DNA from: Pseudidiomarina homiensis
Lineage (GTDB): Bacteria; Pseudomonadota; Gammaproteobacteria; Enterobacterales; Alteromonadaceae
Length of the DNA: 64,000 nucleotides
Assembly (NCBI RefSeq): GCF_003987225.1
Contig: NZ_PIPX01000001.1
Span: 744,001-808,000 of the forward strand
Direction of reading: 5' to 3'
The notes below the pieces were generated by a model, which saw only the letters and a program-made list of their open reading frames with translations, was not told where the DNA came from and did not search any database. Of this stretch, positions 1 through 10,408 are shown in pieces. Within the stretch, counting starts at the first letter, position 1, and each line of letters opens with the position of its first letter. Made by a program: the position numbers and the translations under genes.

Positions 1-1094
1 CCTACCCAGTTGCCGTTCGGGAAGCCTTCAACTTGGCAGTCACGACCATCAACCAGCAAGCTGGCGCCTTCAGCTTGGCCTTGCTTAATAAAGTTCTCGA
101 CGCGCTGCTTCGCTTGCGGGCTGATTAACGGGCCATAGGCCGCGTCTTTATCATTCCATGCGCCAGGACGTACTTTCTTCAACTCTGCAGCAATCTCTGG
201 GATCCATTCTTTCGCGGCACCAACAAATACCGCCACTGAAATCGCCATACAACGCTGACCGGCAGCACCTACTGAGGCACCAACCAAGTTGCTGATCACT
301 TGACTCTTGTTGGCATCAGGCATGATTACGCAGTGGTTCTTCGCGCCAGCGAAAGCTTGCACGCGCTTCATGTTCTCGGTACCACGGCGATAAATGTATT
401 GGCCTACTGGCACTGAACCAACAAACGAAATCGCGCGAACCGCTGGTTCATCAAGAATAAAGTCCACTTGGTCTTTAGCACCATGAATCACTTGCAACAC
501 GCCCTTCGGCGCGCCAGCTTGCTCAAACAATTCAACTAAGCGTGTTGGCGTTAGTGGATCTTGCTCAGACGGCTTCAGGATAAAGGTGTTACCACAGGCA
601 ATCGCCAGCGGGAACATCCATAGCGGAATCATGGCAGGAAAGTTAAACGGGGTAATACCGGCGCACACACCCAACGGCTGCGTGTAGCTGTAGGTATCGA
701 TACCGCGGGCTACGTTTTCAACGGTTTCGCCCATTACCAGCGATGGAATGTTCGCCGCATGCTCAACCACTTCAATACCGCGCCAAACATCGCCTTTCGC
801 ATCGTCAAAAGTCTTACCGGTTTCGCTGGCAAGGATTTCGGCGATTTCATCATGGTGCTCTTTTAGTAACGCTTGATAGCGCATCATCACCCGTGCGCGC
901 TCAGAAACTGGCGTTTCTTTCCAAGTTAAGAATGCCTTTTTCGCACTGGCTACCGCCGCTTCCATTTCTTCTTGCGTTGCGCAAGGCGCTTTAGCAATAA
1001 CTTCTTGAGTTGCTGGATTGGTAACATCAATCCATTTGTCAGTTTTCGATTGCACGAATTCGCCATCGATATAAAGGGGGACCTGTTGCGTCAT
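1..1094 (-). CDS. mmsA: CoA-acylating methylmalonate-semialdehyde dehydrogenase, 3' end outside window
   Basis: Translating the minus strand from the ATG at 1094 gives about 364 residues of an aldehyde dehydrogenase that runs off the left edge. It has the MmsA-type cofactor region (PFNFPAM, then FVGS) and the catalytic cysteine in GQRCMA at about residue 282. MmsA oxidises methylmalonate semialdehyde to propionyl-CoA in valine catabolism (also malonate semialdehyde to acetyl-CoA) in the cytoplasm. A weak AGG lies about 10 bases before the start. It is divergent from an AraC-type regulator, the arrangement seen for mmsA/mmsR in Pseudomonas. Full family length is about 500 residues, so roughly a quarter is missing. 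Confident in the family; the substrate is inferred from similarity. Confidence 0.93.
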   Translation of the reverse strand, partial: MTQQVPLYIDGEFVQSKTDKWIDVTNPATQEVIAKAPCATQEEMEAAVASAKKAFLTWKETPVSERARVMMRYQALLKEHHDEIAEILASETGKTFDDAKGDVWRGIEVVEHAANIPSLVMGETVENVARGIDTYSYTQPLGVCAGITPFNFPAMIPLWMFPLAIACGNTFILKPSEQDPLTPTRLVELFEQAGAPKGVLQVIHGAKDQVDFILDEPAVRAISFVGSVPVGQYIYRRGTENMKRVQAFAGAKNHCVIMPDANKSQVISNLVGASVGAAGQRCMAISVAVFVGAAKEWIPEIAAELKKVRPGAWNDKDAAYGPLISPQAKQRVENFIKQGQAEGASLLVDGRDCQVEGFPNGNWV

Positions 1095-1122
1095 GGAAAT
1101 AACCTCATGTTCTGTTTTTAAT

Positions 1123-1149
1123 GACCCGTATTTAAGCATTGAACGGGTC
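1123..1149. repeat. inverted repeat between mmsA and its divergent regulator
   Basis: GACCCGT (1123-1129) and ACGGGTC (1143-1149) form a perfect 7-bp inverted repeat with a 13-bp spacer in the mmsA/araC intergenic region. No T-run follows on either side, so it does not look like a terminator. It lies just upstream of the regulator's likely -35 region and about 30 bp upstream of mmsA, so it could be an operator. AraC proteins more often bind direct repeats, so the binding protein is unknown. Confidence 0.4.
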
Positions 1150-1151
1150 GC

Positions 1152-1180
1152 TTTAACATTGACGATTTTGCCCCTATAAT
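1152..1180 (+). promoter_or_regulatory. candidate promoter of the AraC-type regulator
   Basis: A perfect -10 hexamer TATAAT (1175-1180) has a weak -35 (TTTAAC, 1152-1157) 17 bp upstream. The -10 overlaps an ATG at 1179, so if the promoter is real, translation from 1179 is impossible and the start must lie downstream, at 1224. Confidence 0.5.
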
Positions 1181-1223
1181 GGACAAAATTGTTATTTTAA
1201 ACCTTTTCTCGGATGACAAGCCT

Positions 1224-2144
1224 ATGAGCCAACCTTCGGCCTGGCCGTTACCCTCTGGTAGTTCACGTGTGGTGATGCCGCTAGAACTCATCGAGCACTT
1301 AGCTGGGCACCCGCTGACCCGCCATCTTTTTCCTCTTGCTTATGGTCATTACATTGCTGCCAAAGGCCATCATGTAGAGCGCGACCAGCACACCGATTAC
1401 TTACTCATTTTTTGCCATCAAGGGCGCGGTAATTATCGTATTACCACCCCGCAAGGTAATGTCACGGGCGAACTTTCAGCAGGTCAGCTGTTATTGTTAC
1501 CAGCTGGTTTTCCGCATCGTTATCAAGCCCATAGCGATGATCCTTGGAGTATCTACTGGGCTCACTATAGCGGAAGCTCCGCAGCTAAAAGCATGGACTT
1601 CCTTGGTCTTTCTTCGACCGCTGAGTCGGCCAAGTTTGTACTCACCTTAAGCGCTTGGCAAAACCTGCTTCCCATCGTCACCACGCTACTAAATTTACAG
1701 CACCAACGCTGGCAACGACATAATGCCGTCATCGCTGCCACCTTGTTGCAACAGCTGTTGGCGCAACTACCGCAGTTAGCCGAGCAAGCCCAGCAGTATC
1801 ATAGTTTTGACCTGCTTGCGCTCGAACGGTTCATGCAAGACAATAGCCATCGCGATTTAGATCTCGAAGATCTTGCCGCTGTTGCTGGCTTGTCGCGCTA
1901 CCATTTCGCGAAAAAATTCAAAACCGTCACAGGTACGTCGCCAATGCGCTATTTCAATGAGCTCAAAATTAAACTCGCCTGTCGGCAGCTTGATACCAGT
2001 ACCGCCACCGTGCGTGCGATAGCGCAAAGCCTTGGCTTCGATGACCCGTATTACTTTTCGCGACTGTTTAAAAAAGTCATGGGCGTTGCTCCAAGTGACT
2101 ATCGCGATAGCCACCAACCGCAAGCCTCGTCACCACAACAATAG
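1224..2144 (+). CDS. AraC-family transcriptional regulator, probable mmsR-type
   Basis: A 306-residue regulator with an N-terminal AraC-type cupin sensor domain (about residues 20-170, with the YWAHYSG motif) and a C-terminal pair of helix-turn-helices (about 195-290; ending LGFDDPYYFSRLFKKVMGVAPSDYR). The frame is open from 1179, but that ATG sits inside a TATAAT hexamer, so 1224 (starting MSQPSAW) is preferred; 306 residues is also close to the length I recall for Pseudomonas MmsR. It is divergent from mmsA, which suggests it activates mmsA in response to a valine catabolite. That role is inferred from position and domain type. It is followed after 12 bp by a DMT permease. Confidence 0.85.
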   Translation: MSQPSAWPLPSGSSRVVMPLELIEHLAGHPLTRHLFPLAYGHYIAAKGHHVERDQHTDYLLIFCHQGRGNYRITTPQGNVTGELSAGQLLLLPAGFPHRYQAHSDDPWSIYWAHYSGSSAAKSMDFLGLSSTAESAKFVLTLSAWQNLLPIVTTLLNLQHQRWQRHNAVIAATLLQQLLAQLPQLAEQAQQYHSFDLLALERFMQDNSHRDLDLEDLAAVAGLSRYHFAKKFKTVTGTSPMRYFNELKIKLACRQLDTSTATVRAIAQSLGFDDPYYFSRLFKKVMGVAPSDYRDSHQPQASSPQQ

Positions 2145-2156
2145 GAGCAATTTTCC

Positions 2157-3008
2157 ATGTGGATCCTTTGGGCCGTCACTTTACTTTGGGCCGCCAGCTT
2201 TTCGCTCATCGGCGAATTTTTAGCTGGTCGCGTTGATGGCTATATCGCCGTATTTATCCGCATGGTCTTAGCCCTGCTGCTATTTTTACCGCTTTGGCGA
2301 CCACGCCGTTTACCGCTCACGAAACAACTTGCTCTTGCTGGTATAGGTGCCATTCAAATTGGCGTAATGTATTTATTGCTCTACCATGCGTTTTTGTATT
2401 TGAGTGTCGCCGAAGTTCTACTCTTCACCATTTTCACACCGCTGTATGTCACGCTCATTGACGATGTGATTTTCCAACGTAAACATTTACCCTTACGTTG
2501 GTGGCTCGCTGCCGGATTAGCCGTACTTGGTGCCGCAGTCATTCGCTTTAACACCTTAAGTGATAGTTACCTTTACGGTTTTCTACTCATCCAAGGCGCG
2601 AACCTTTGTTTTGCCGCTGGGCAAGTGTTCTACAAACGCTTACCACTGGGTAACGCTCGCAATCAGGTGCATGTCTTCGCCTTATTTTTTATCGGCGCTA
2701 CCCTCGTTACCGGTCTTGCAATGCTCGCCTTTGCCAATGTCGAGATGCAGCCCACAAACGTTTTACAATGGGTAATCTTATTGTGGTTAGGGCTCGCTGC
2801 CTCGGGTCTCGGTTACTTGGCTTGGAACCTAGGGGCGAAGCGCGTCAACACGGCGCAGCTGGCGACCATGAACAACATGCTGATCCCCGCAGGCCTGTTG
2901 GTGAACTTCGTTTTTTGGGGGCAAGATGTCGATTGGCTGCGCCTCGCACTCGGAGCTGCGATTTTGGCCAGCTCCGTTTACCTTGCCTCCCGCAAACCTG
3001 TGGCTTAA
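2157..3008 (+). CDS. EamA/DMT-superfamily transporter
   Basis: A 283-residue, almost wholly hydrophobic protein with about ten predicted membrane segments in two EamA repeats, typical of inner-membrane drug/metabolite exporters. An AGGAG lies 11 bases before the ATG. It starts 12 bp after the AraC regulator and is probably cotranscribed with it, so it might move a branched-chain metabolite or amino acid; the substrate cannot be read from the sequence. Its stop codon overlaps that of the convergent thiolase gene by 4 bp, leaving no room for a terminator. Confidence 0.88.
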   Translation: MWILWAVTLLWAASFSLIGEFLAGRVDGYIAVFIRMVLALLLFLPLWRPRRLPLTKQLALAGIGAIQIGVMYLLLYHAFLYLSVAEVLLFTIFTPLYVTLIDDVIFQRKHLPLRWWLAAGLAVLGAAVIRFNTLSDSYLYGFLLIQGANLCFAAGQVFYKRLPLGNARNQVHVFALFFIGATLVTGLAMLAFANVEMQPTNVLQWVILLWLGLAASGLGYLAWNLGAKRVNTAQLATMNNMLIPAGLLVNFVFWGQDVDWLRLALGAAILASSVYLASRKPVA

Positions 3009-4183
3009 AGCATTTCGACCGCAACGGCCACCGCTTCACCGCCGCCAATACACAACGACGTGACACCGCGCTGTTTGCCCTGACGCTTCAGGGCATGCAG
3101 CAAGGTGACCAACAAACGCGCGCCACTGGCGCCAATTGGATGACCTAAAGCGCAAGCACCGCCGTGCACATTCACTTTGCCATGATCAAGCTGCATTTCT
3201 TGAATCGCGAGCATGGTCACCATGGCAAATGCTTCGTTGATCTCCCACAAATCCACATCGTCTTTTTGCCAGCCGACGCGTTCCAATAACTTTGTCATGG
3301 CGCCAATCGGCGCTACGGTAAATTCAGCGGGCGCCTGCGAGTGCGTTGCATGCCCCACCACGCGCGCTAAAGGCTGTAAACCACGGGCTTGCGCATCACT
3401 TTCACGCATCAACACCAATGCCGCAGCACCATCCGAAATCGAACTTGAGTTCGCCGCAGTAATCGTGCCGTCTTTGGCAAAAGCAGGACGTAAGCCTGGA
3501 ATCTTCTCCGGCATCGCCTTACCCGGTTGTTCATCAATGCTCACCGTCACGTCGCCCTTGCGCGTGCTATAGGTCACATCAACAATCTCGTTAGCAAACG
3601 CACCGTCTTTGATAGCGGTTTGCGCACGATTTAACGATTCAATTGCAAACGCATCCATCGCTTCACGATCCAATTTGTAATCGTCAGCCGTGCCTTGAGC
3701 GTAACACCCCATCGCTTTGCCTTCGTAGGCATCTTCCAAGCCATCTAGCATCATGTGGTCATAAATCGCGTCGTGCCCCATACGGAATCCCGCACGAGCC
3801 TTTTTCAGCAAGTACGGAGCATTCGACATGCTTTCCATACCACCAGCAACAACAACGTCGGCAGAACCCACATGCAGTAAATCATGAGCAAACATCACCG
3901 CCTTCAAACCTGAGCCACAAACCTTATTAATGGTCGTCGCACCGGCACTCTGTGGTAACTCCGCATACAAGCTCGCCTGCCGCGCTGGCGCTTGGCCTAG
4001 TCCCGCGGGTAGCACGTTGCCCATAATGACTTCGTTTACATCACTTGCTTGCAGACCGCTCTCAGCAACGGCTGCTTTAATCGCTGCGGCACCAAGGTGC
4101 GGCGCATCAACCGCGCTCAAGCTACCTTGGAAACCACCCATTGGCGTACGTTTCGCCGCCACAATCACCACAGAATCAGACAT
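3005..4183 (-). CDS. atoB: acetyl-CoA C-acetyltransferase (thiolase)
   Basis: A 392-residue thiolase with all three catalytic signatures: the acyl-accepting Cys89 in NKVCGSG, the histidine in GHPIG at about residue 348, and the C-terminal Cys378 in CIGGGE. It cleaves acetoacetyl-CoA to two acetyl-CoA, or runs in reverse. It has a good ribosome site (AGAGG) before the ATG at 4183. It is divergent from the liu operon and can share the LiuR-type operator at 4370-4385. Together with the acetoacetyl-CoA synthetase at 11326 it would finish leucine breakdown, since HMG-CoA lyase yields acetoacetate. The length and motifs fit the short-chain biosynthetic/degradative thiolases rather than FadA. Confidence 0.92.
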   Translation of the reverse strand: MSDSVVIVAAKRTPMGGFQGSLSAVDAPHLGAAAIKAAVAESGLQASDVNEVIMGNVLPAGLGQAPARQASLYAELPQSAGATTINKVCGSGLKAVMFAHDLLHVGSADVVVAGGMESMSNAPYLLKKARAGFRMGHDAIYDHMMLDGLEDAYEGKAMGCYAQGTADDYKLDREAMDAFAIESLNRAQTAIKDGAFANEIVDVTYSTRKGDVTVSIDEQPGKAMPEKIPGLRPAFAKDGTITAANSSSISDGAAALVLMRESDAQARGLQPLARVVGHATHSQAPAEFTVAPIGAMTKLLERVGWQKDDVDLWEINEAFAMVTMLAIQEMQLDHGKVNVHGGACALGHPIGASGARLLVTLLHALKRQGKQRGVTSLCIGGGEAVAVAVEML

Positions 4184-4230
4184 AAATACCTCTTAAAACA
4201 TTGAAAGCGCTGTTTGCTGTTCGCTATTCG

Positions 4231-4347
4231 AAAAGCGTTGTTTGCTATTCGCTGTTTGCACGCTCACTGCGTTCGCTTTTCGTTGAAACAAAAACAAAAA
4301 ACGCTCTAGGTTTAAACAAACAGCGAACAGCAAATAGCAAACATCGC
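4231..4347 (-). repeat. dispersed ~120-bp inverted-repeat element, copy 1
   Basis: Read on the minus strand this copy begins GCGATGTTTGCTATTTGC, continues with GTTTAAAC and GCGAACGCAGTGAGCG, and ends near GCGAATAGCAAACAACG. The same order occurs in three copies around the tRNA-Glu genes at 44653-45136. The two ends are imperfect inverted repeats of each other, so the element can fold into one long hairpin. No transposase frame fits inside. It is separated from the liu operator by about 20 bp. Confidence 0.75.
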
Positions 4348-4369
4348 TCTTCGCTCTTCGCTTTTAACC

Positions 4370-4385
4370 TTTACGTTAACGTCAA
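4370..4385. promoter_or_regulatory. candidate LiuR operator
   Basis: TTTACGTTAACGTCAA is a near-perfect 16-bp palindrome (7 of 8 half-site positions match) centred on GTTAAC. It sits between the divergent thiolase and liuR-liuABCDE genes, 34 bp before the first liuR start. Palindromes of this general form are described as LiuR sites in gammaproteobacteria (from memory, not checked here). MerR-family activators normally bind between -35 and -10 elements, but I could not assign convincing hexamers around it. Confidence 0.7.
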
Positions 4386-4418
4386 CTTGATTTAAGCTTA
4401 ACGCTCTACCACTACCGA

Positions 4419-4850
4419 ATGCAAGCAAAAATGAACGATACCACCACCTACAGCATCGGCGAATTGGCACGGGAATTTGACATTACCACCCGCAGTATTC
4501 GCTTTTACGAAGATCAGGGCCTGTTGACACCAAGTCGGCAGGGACAGACACGCCTTTATACCAACAAAGACCGTGTGCGCTTAAAACTCATCTTACGTGG
4601 CAAGCGCCTCGGCTTTTCACTCGCCGAAACGAAGCGTTTGTTTGATCTGTATGACATGGAAAACAGTAGTGCGCGTCAGTTACAAACGATTTTTGAGTTG
4701 ATCGATGAGAAGCGTGCGTCGCTGCATCAACAACTTGAAGACATTAAAGTTATTTTAGTGGAATTGGGTAATTTAGAAGAGCGTTGCCGCGATGAGTTAA
4801 ACGAATTGCAAGACGCCAATGCCCAACCAGCCAAAGTTAGCCAGGAGTAG
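4419..4850 (+). CDS. liuR: MerR-family regulator of leucine catabolism
   Basis: A 143-residue MerR-family protein: N-terminal winged helix ([20 protein letters not shown], about residues 10-30), a second DNA-contact region ([17 protein letters not shown]) and a C-terminal dimerisation coiled coil. LiuR proteins control leucine/isovalerate degradation genes, and this one is first in the liu operon, 2 bp before liuA. The start may instead be the ATG at 4431 (MNDTTTYS); neither has a clear ribosome site. A candidate operator lies 34 bp upstream, so autoregulation is likely. The effector is not visible in the sequence. Confidence 0.92.
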   Translation: MQAKMNDTTTYSIGELAREFDITTRSIRFYEDQGLLTPSRQGQTRLYTNKDRVRLKLILRGKRLGFSLAETKRLFDLYDMENSSARQLQTIFELIDEKRASLHQQLEDIKVILVELGNLEERCRDELNELQDANAQPAKVSQE

Positions 4851-4852
4851 TT

Positions 4853-6022
4853 ATGATTAGCCAATTCAGTAGTTTAAATTTTGGGCTCGGTGAAACCGCC
4901 GACATGATCCGTGAAACGGTAAATGCATTCGCACGTGACGAAATCGCTCCGCGGGCAGCAGAAATTGATGAAAGCAACGAATTTCCGGCTGATTTGTGGC
5001 GCAAATTTGGCGATCTTGGCCTACTTGGCATGACCGTACCAGAAGAATACGGTGGTTCTGGCCTTGGCTATCTTGAACACGTTATCGCGATGGAAGAAAT
5101 CAGCCGCGCATCGGCCTCAGTCGGTTTGAGCTACGGCGCGCATTCGAATCTTTGCGTCAACCAAATTGCCCGCAATGGTAACGAAGCGCAAAAGCAAAAA
5201 TATCTACCGAAACTTTGTACCGGTGAACATGTCGGTGCCCTTGCCATGAGTGAGCCAAACGCCGGTTCAGATGTGGTGAGCATGAAGCTTCGTGCTGAAC
5301 TTAAAGGCGATCACTATGTGCTGAACGGCAACAAAATGTGGATCACCAATGGTCCTGATGCCGATGTCCTCGTGGTTTATGCGAAAACCAGCCCTGATAA
5401 AAATTCGCGCGGCATTACCGCATTTATTATCGAAAAAGACTTCCCTGGTTTCCGCACCGCACAGAAGCTCGATAAACTGGGCATGCGCGGTTCCAACACC
5501 TGCGAGCTTGTATTTGAAGACTGTAAAGTACCAGCTGAGAACATTCTCGGCGAGCTTGACGGCGGTGTAGAAGTGTTAATGAGTGGCCTTGATTATGAGC
5601 GCGCCGTCCTTGCCGCAGGCCCAATTGGTATTATGCAAGCCTGTTTAGACGTCGTCGTACCTTATATTCACGATCGCAAACAATTCGGTCAAAGCATTGG
5701 GCAATTTCAATTGATCCAAGGTAAAGTCGCCGACATGTATACCCGTACCAACGCGGCGCGTGCCTATGTGTATGCGGTAGCGCAAAGCTGTGATCGCGGC
5801 GAAACCACTCGCAAAGACGCCGCTGGTGCGATTCTGTACGCAGCAGAACTTGCCACACAATTAGCGTTGGATGCGATTCAGTTGCTTGGCGGCAATGGTT
5901 ATATCAATGAGTACCCTACCGGCCGTTTGTTGCGTGACGCTAAACTCTACGAAATTGGTGCTGGTACGTCAGAAATTCGCCGTATGCTGATTGGTCGTGA
6001 ACTTTTTAGCGAATCCGCTTAA
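4853..6022 (+). CDS. liuA: isovaleryl-CoA dehydrogenase
   Basis: A 389-residue acyl-CoA dehydrogenase (N-terminal helical, middle beta and C-terminal helical domains). Motifs seen include [20 protein letters not shown] and a C-terminal GAGTSEIRR. The glutamate in [10 protein letters not shown] fits the catalytic base position typical of isovaleryl-CoA dehydrogenase rather than the C-terminal position of other family members. It oxidises isovaleryl-CoA to 3-methylcrotonyl-CoA and passes electrons through ETF to the ETF-quinone reductase encoded at 15522. AGGAG precedes the ATG, and the gene begins 2 bp after liuR. Confidence 0.95.
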   Translation: MISQFSSLNFGLGETADMIRETVNAFARDEIAPRAAEIDESNEFPADLWRKFGDLGLLGMTVPEEYGGSGLGYLEHVIAMEEISRASASVGLSYGAHSNLCVNQIARNGNEAQKQKYLPKLCTGEHVGALAMSEPNAGSDVVSMKLRAELKGDHYVLNGNKMWITNGPDADVLVVYAKTSPDKNSRGITAFIIEKDFPGFRTAQKLDKLGMRGSNTCELVFEDCKVPAENILGELDGGVEVLMSGLDYERAVLAAGPIGIMQACLDVVVPYIHDRKQFGQSIGQFQLIQGKVADMYTRTNAARAYVYAVAQSCDRGETTRKDAAGAILYAAELATQLALDAIQLLGGNGYINEYPTGRLLRDAKLYEIGAGTSEIRRMLIGRELFSESA

Positions 6023-6036
6023 GCAGGAGCTCTATT

Positions 6037-7644
6037 GTGACGGTATTAACCAGTTCGATTAATCCGAAAGACGAAACGTTCTTGGCCAATGTCAAAGCCA
6101 TGCAAGAAGTGGTCGATGATCTTTATCAAAAGGTCGACGTGATCAAACAAGGGGGCGGCCCGAAATACCAAGAACGCCATTTAGCACGTGGTAAATTACT
6201 TGCGCGTCAACGTATTGAGAAACTGCTCGACAGTGGTTCGCCTTTCCTTGAAGTTGGCCAATTTGCCGCTTGGGAATGTTATGACGATACCGTACCGGCC
6301 GCTGGTGTCGTTGCCGGCATCGGTACCGTAGAAGGCGTGCAATGCATGATCGTTGCCAATGATGCCACGGTGAAAGGCGGCACCTACTACCCGCTGACCG
6401 TGAAGAAACATTTACGTGCACAAGAAATTGCTGAACGCTGCCACCTGCCGTGCATTTATTTGGTGGACTCAGGCGGTGCGTTCTTGCCACGCCAAGACGA
6501 AGTATTCCCCGATCGCGACCATTTTGGCCGGATTTTCTTTAATCAAGCCAACATGTCAGCGAAAGGTATTCCTCAAATCGCCGTGGTCATGGGACTATGC
6601 ACCGCTGGTGGTGCCTATGTACCAGCCATGGCGGACGAAAGCATTATCGTCAAAGAACAAGGCACGATTTTCTTAGCTGGCCCGCCACTCGTGAAGGCGG
6701 CGACCGGTGAAGAAGTCAGCGCTGAAGAGTTAGGTGGCGCCGACGTGCATACGCGGGTTTCTGGCGTTGCTGATCACTATGCCATGAATGACGAACATGC
6801 CCTCGCCTTGGCGCGCCGCTCGGTGGCACGTTTGAACTATCAACCAGCGCAGCCATTAACGCCGAGTGAAGTCAAACCACCGCGTTACGCTGCTGAAGAG
6901 TTGTACGGCATTGTTGGCACCGACTTACGCAAGCCTTACGACGTACATGAAGTCATCGCGCGCATTGTTGATGACTCCGACTTTGATGAATTTAAACAGA
7001 ATTACGGTACTACATTGGTCACTGGATTCGCCCGCATTCACGGCTATCCGGTTGGTATTGTTGCCAACAACGGTATTTTATTCTCCGAGTCGGCACAAAA
7101 AGGCGCACACTTTATTGAACTCTGCGCGCAGCGCAACATTCCCTTGGTGTTTTTACAAAACATCACGGGCTTTATGGTCGGTAAAAAATACGAAGCCGAA
7201 GGTATCGCTAAACATGGTGCCAAAATGGTGACCGCAGTGAGTTGTGCGCAAGTGCCAAAATTTACCGTACTGATTGGCGGTAGCTACGGCGCAGGTAACT
7301 ACGGCATGTGCGGTCGTGCTTACGACCCGACGCTCATGTTCATGTGGCCGAATGCACGTATTTCCGTGATGGGCGGCGAACAAGCAGCGGGAGTCATGGC
7401 GCAAGTTACCAAAGACAATATGGCGCGCAAAGGTGAAAAAATGTCTGCCGCGGCAGAGAAAAAACTTAAACAGCCGATTGTCGAGCAATATGAACAGCAG
7501 GGACACCCCTATTATGCTTCCGCCCGCTTGTGGGACGATGGCATCATCGACCCTGCACAAACACGCACCGTGCTCGGCTTAAGCCTTGCTGCCGCTAACA
7601 ATGCACCGATCGCCGAAACCAAGTTCGGCGTGTTCCGCATGTAA
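6037..7644 (+). CDS. liuB: methylcrotonyl-CoA carboxylase, carboxyltransferase (beta) subunit
   Basis: A 535-residue carboxyltransferase with both crotonase-like halves; the sequences [23 protein letters not shown] and [16 protein letters not shown] match the methylcrotonyl-CoA carboxylase beta family. With the biotin-carrying LiuD it carboxylates 3-methylcrotonyl-CoA to 3-methylglutaconyl-CoA. The start is GTG at 6037, supported by AGGAG about 10 bases upstream and 14 bp after the liuA stop. Length is normal for the family. Confidence 0.95.
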   Translation: MTVLTSSINPKDETFLANVKAMQEVVDDLYQKVDVIKQGGGPKYQERHLARGKLLARQRIEKLLDSGSPFLEVGQFAAWECYDDTVPAAGVVAGIGTVEGVQCMIVANDATVKGGTYYPLTVKKHLRAQEIAERCHLPCIYLVDSGGAFLPRQDEVFPDRDHFGRIFFNQANMSAKGIPQIAVVMGLCTAGGAYVPAMADESIIVKEQGTIFLAGPPLVKAATGEEVSAEELGGADVHTRVSGVADHYAMNDEHALALARRSVARLNYQPAQPLTPSEVKPPRYAAEELYGIVGTDLRKPYDVHEVIARIVDDSDFDEFKQNYGTTLVTGFARIHGYPVGIVANNGILFSESAQKGAHFIELCAQRNIPLVFLQNITGFMVGKKYEAEGIAKHGAKMVTAVSCAQVPKFTVLIGGSYGAGNYGMCGRAYDPTLMFMWPNARISVMGGEQAAGVMAQVTKDNMARKGEKMSAAAEKKLKQPIVEQYEQQGHPYYASARLWDDGIIDPAQTRTVLGLSLAAANNAPIAETKFGVFRM

Positions 7645-7655
7645 GAGGAGGCTGC

Positions 7656-8444
7656 ATGAATTATCAGTATATTACGCTCGAAACCAGCAACGGTGTTGCA
7701 ACGCTGACGTTAAACCGCCCAGAGGTTCACAACGCCTTTGACGACGTTATGATTGGTGAGCTTATCGATGCCCTCACGCAGGTCGATCAAGACAATGAAG
7801 CTCGCGTGCTCGTGTTACGCTCTAATGGCCGCAATTTTTCTGCTGGGGCAGACCTTGGCTGGATGCGTTCCATGGCAGACAAGAACTACGACGAAAACAT
7901 TGCTGACGCCAGTGAATTAGCGCGACTTATGGCGACTCTGGACGAACTCAGTAAACCCACGATTGCTTTGGTGCAAGGTGCCGCTTTTGGTGGCGCTGTT
8001 GGTCTTGCTGCATGCAGCGACATCGTGCTTGCCGAAGAACGCAGTAGCTTTTGCTTAAGTGAAGTGAAAATTGGCCTCATCCCCGCGGTGATCAGCCCTT
8101 ACGTTATGCGTGCCATCGGTACCCGACAGTCACGCCGCTATATGCTCACGGCGGAACGATTTAGTGCCGCCCAAGCACAACAAATGGGCTTGGTGCACGA
8201 TATTGTCGATGATTTTGACAGCGCCCTCGATGACTTACTTGCCACGTTTTTGGCGAATAGTCCTGCAGCTGTTAGCGCCTGTAAGCAACTCATCGCTGAC
8301 ATCGACCAACAACCCATTGCCGCTGAAAGTCAGCGTCTCACCATTGAGCGCATTGCTGAGATCCGTGTCTCAGCCGAAGGTCAAGAAGGCCTAACTGCTT
8401 TTTTAGAAAAACGCAGCCCGAACTGGAAAAAGGATCCGCAATGA
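7656..8444 (+). CDS. liuC: methylglutaconyl-CoA hydratase (enoyl-CoA hydratase family)
   Basis: A 262-residue crotonase-fold enzyme with the oxyanion-hole region FSAGADLGWM and the second loop GAAFGGAVGLAACSDIVLA. It is placed between the two methylcrotonyl-CoA carboxylase subunits, so its role is hydration of 3-methylglutaconyl-CoA to HMG-CoA. AGAGGAGG precedes the ATG. Its stop overlaps the liuD start by 4 bp (ATGA), showing translational coupling. From sequence alone it could be any short enoyl-CoA hydratase; the operon decides the call. Confidence 0.92.
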   Translation: MNYQYITLETSNGVATLTLNRPEVHNAFDDVMIGELIDALTQVDQDNEARVLVLRSNGRNFSAGADLGWMRSMADKNYDENIADASELARLMATLDELSKPTIALVQGAAFGGAVGLAACSDIVLAEERSSFCLSEVKIGLIPAVISPYVMRAIGTRQSRRYMLTAERFSAAQAQQMGLVHDIVDDFDSALDDLLATFLANSPAAVSACKQLIADIDQQPIAAESQRLTIERIAEIRVSAEGQEGLTAFLEKRSPNWKKDPQ

Positions 8445-10408
8445 TCAATAAATTGCTAATTGCTAACCGCGGCGAAATTGCCTGCCGCATCATGCGCACG
8501 GCGCAAGCGATGGGCATCAGTACCGTTGCTGTCTACTCGGCTGCGGATCGCCACGCACAACATGTGCAAATGGCCGACGAAAGCATTTTCATTGGTCCTG
8601 CACCGAGTGCCGAGAGTTACTTGGTGATCGATAAAATCATTGCTGCCGCCAAACAAACTGGCGCCGATGCGATTCACCCCGGCTACGGCTTTTTATCTGA
8701 GAACGAAGCCTTTGCCGATGCTTGTGCTGATAACAACATCATCTTCGTTGGCCCGCCAACCAGTGCAATCGCTGCCATGGGCTCAAAAAGCGCCGCCAAG
8801 TCGATCATGAGTGAAGCTGAAGTACCTTTAGTGCCGGGTTATCACGGCAACGAACAAGGTGTTAAGAAACTCAAGTCTGAAGCCGACGTTATCGGTTACC
8901 CGGTGCTACTGAAAGCAGCCTACGGTGGCGGTGGTAAAGGCATGCGCGTGGTTGAAAGCGCCAAAGACTTCGATGAAGCTTTACAGTCTGCCAAACGTGA
9001 GGCAAAAGCCTCGTTTGGTAACGATAAGATGCTGGTGGAAAAATTTATCACACGCCCACGCCACGTCGAAATTCAGGTATTCTGCGACCAACATGGCAAT
9101 GCAGTGTATTTAGCGGAACGCGATTGCTCCGTACAGCGTCGCCACCAGAAAGTCATTGAAGAAGCCCCTGCCCCGGCCCTTAGCGAACGTACGCGCAAGG
9201 CCATGGGTGAAGCTGCCGTGCGCGCGGCACAAGCCATCGACTATGTAGGTGCCGGTACCGTTGAGTTCTTACTCGACACGGATAACAGCTTCTACTTCAT
9301 GGAAATGAATACCCGTTTGCAGGTTGAACATCCAGTGACCGAAATGGTCACCGGCCAAGACCTTGTCGAGTGGCAATTGCGCGTTGCTAGCGGTGAAACA
9401 TTACCACTCGCACAAGATCAAATCATGTTGCATGGCCATGCCTTTGAGGCGCGGATTTATGCCGAAGATCCGGCCAACGACTTTTTACCAAGCACCGGTA
9501 CCTTGCATCATTTGCGTACGCCACAAACCTCAGCACATGTGCGGATTGATAGCGGTGTCGTCGAAGGCGACGAAGTGAGCGCGTTTTATGATCCAATGAT
9601 CGCCAAACTCGTGGTCTGGGGTGAAGATCGCACCATTGCGCTGCGCCGCTTACTGCAAGCTTTGGATGACTATCGGATTGCTGGCGTACGCGCCAACATT
9701 GATTTCTTGCGCGCGATTGCGCGACACAAGGACTTTCAACGTGCTGAACTCACCACGCGCTTCATTGAAAAGCATCACGATGCATTGTTCCAAGCGCCTA
9801 CCGCGGCAACCATTGAAGACTACGCCGTGCTCGCTACCTTAGCCGAGAACCTGATTGAACAAAGTTCTGCCAATGATGTGTGGCGTCATGCCCGTAACTT
9901 CCGTTTGAATCAACCTGCGCAATTTAGCTTGCAACTGCAACATAATGAGCAGGACTACAATGTTAGCCTCACGGCAACAGCAACCGGTTGGCGGAGCAAC
10001 TACAATGACAGTAGTTGGCAGGGCGAACTTTACGGCGACCAGCTCAAGGTTAGCAAAGACGGACATAGCTTTAACGTCTATGTGATGCATACTGAACACG
10101 ATATTACCGTATTTTCGAGCGCCTTGAGTGTACGCTTTGCTCGGCATTTAGTCGCCGACACCTTAGCGCAAGACACGGCTGCGGGTTCGATGAATGCTCC
10201 GATGAACGGTACCATCGTTGAAGTGCTCGTGAAGCAAGGCGATAACGTCGAAGCTGATCAGGCCGTCGTGATCATGGAAGCAATGAAAATGGAATACACC
10301 ATTCGTGCCAGCCACGCCGGTACCGTTGAGCAAGTATTTTACGCCGCAGGTGACCTTGTTAGCGATGGCGCTGAGTTAGTCAGCATCAAAGCAGAAGAGG
10401 CAGAATAA
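8441..10408 (+). CDS. liuD: methylcrotonyl-CoA carboxylase, biotin carboxylase (alpha) subunit
   Basis: A 655-residue protein with an N-terminal biotin carboxylase ([11 protein letters not shown] at the start, the glycine loop [13 protein letters not shown], then [14 protein letters not shown]), a linker/BT domain (about 460-570) and a C-terminal biotinyl domain with EAMKME; the biotinylated lysine is at about residue 615. It carboxylates its own biotin with ATP and bicarbonate for transfer by LiuB. It overlaps liuC by 4 bp and liuE by 1 bp. Normal length for the family. Confidence 0.95.
   Translation: MINKLLIANRGEIACRIMRTAQAMGISTVAVYSAADRHAQHVQMADESIFIGPAPSAESYLVIDKIIAAAKQTGADAIHPGYGFLSENEAFADACADNNIIFVGPPTSAIAAMGSKSAAKSIMSEAEVPLVPGYHGNEQGVKKLKSEADVIGYPVLLKAAYGGGGKGMRVVESAKDFDEALQSAKREAKASFGNDKMLVEKFITRPRHVEIQVFCDQHGNAVYLAERDCSVQRRHQKVIEEAPAPALSERTRKAMGEAAVRAAQAIDYVGAGTVEFLLDTDNSFYFMEMNTRLQVEHPVTEMVTGQDLVEWQLRVASGETLPLAQDQIMLHGHAFEARIYAEDPANDFLPSTGTLHHLRTPQTSAHVRIDSGVVEGDEVSAFYDPMIAKLVVWGEDRTIALRRLLQALDDYRIAGVRANIDFLRAIARHKDFQRAELTTRFIEKHHDALFQAPTAATIEDYAVLATLAENLIEQSSANDVWRHARNFRLNQPAQFSLQLQHNEQDYNVSLTATATGWRSNYNDSSWQGELYGDQLKVSKDGHSFNVYVMHTEHDITVFSSALSVRFARHLVADTLAQDTAAGSMNAPMNGTIVEVLVKQGDNVEADQAVVIMEAMKMEYTIRASHAGTVEQVFYAAGDLVSDGAELVSIKAEEAE

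Noticed and set aside
3213-4196. Several plus-strand frames over the thiolase gene
   Set aside because: They are antisense to a fully conserved thiolase and show no family features.
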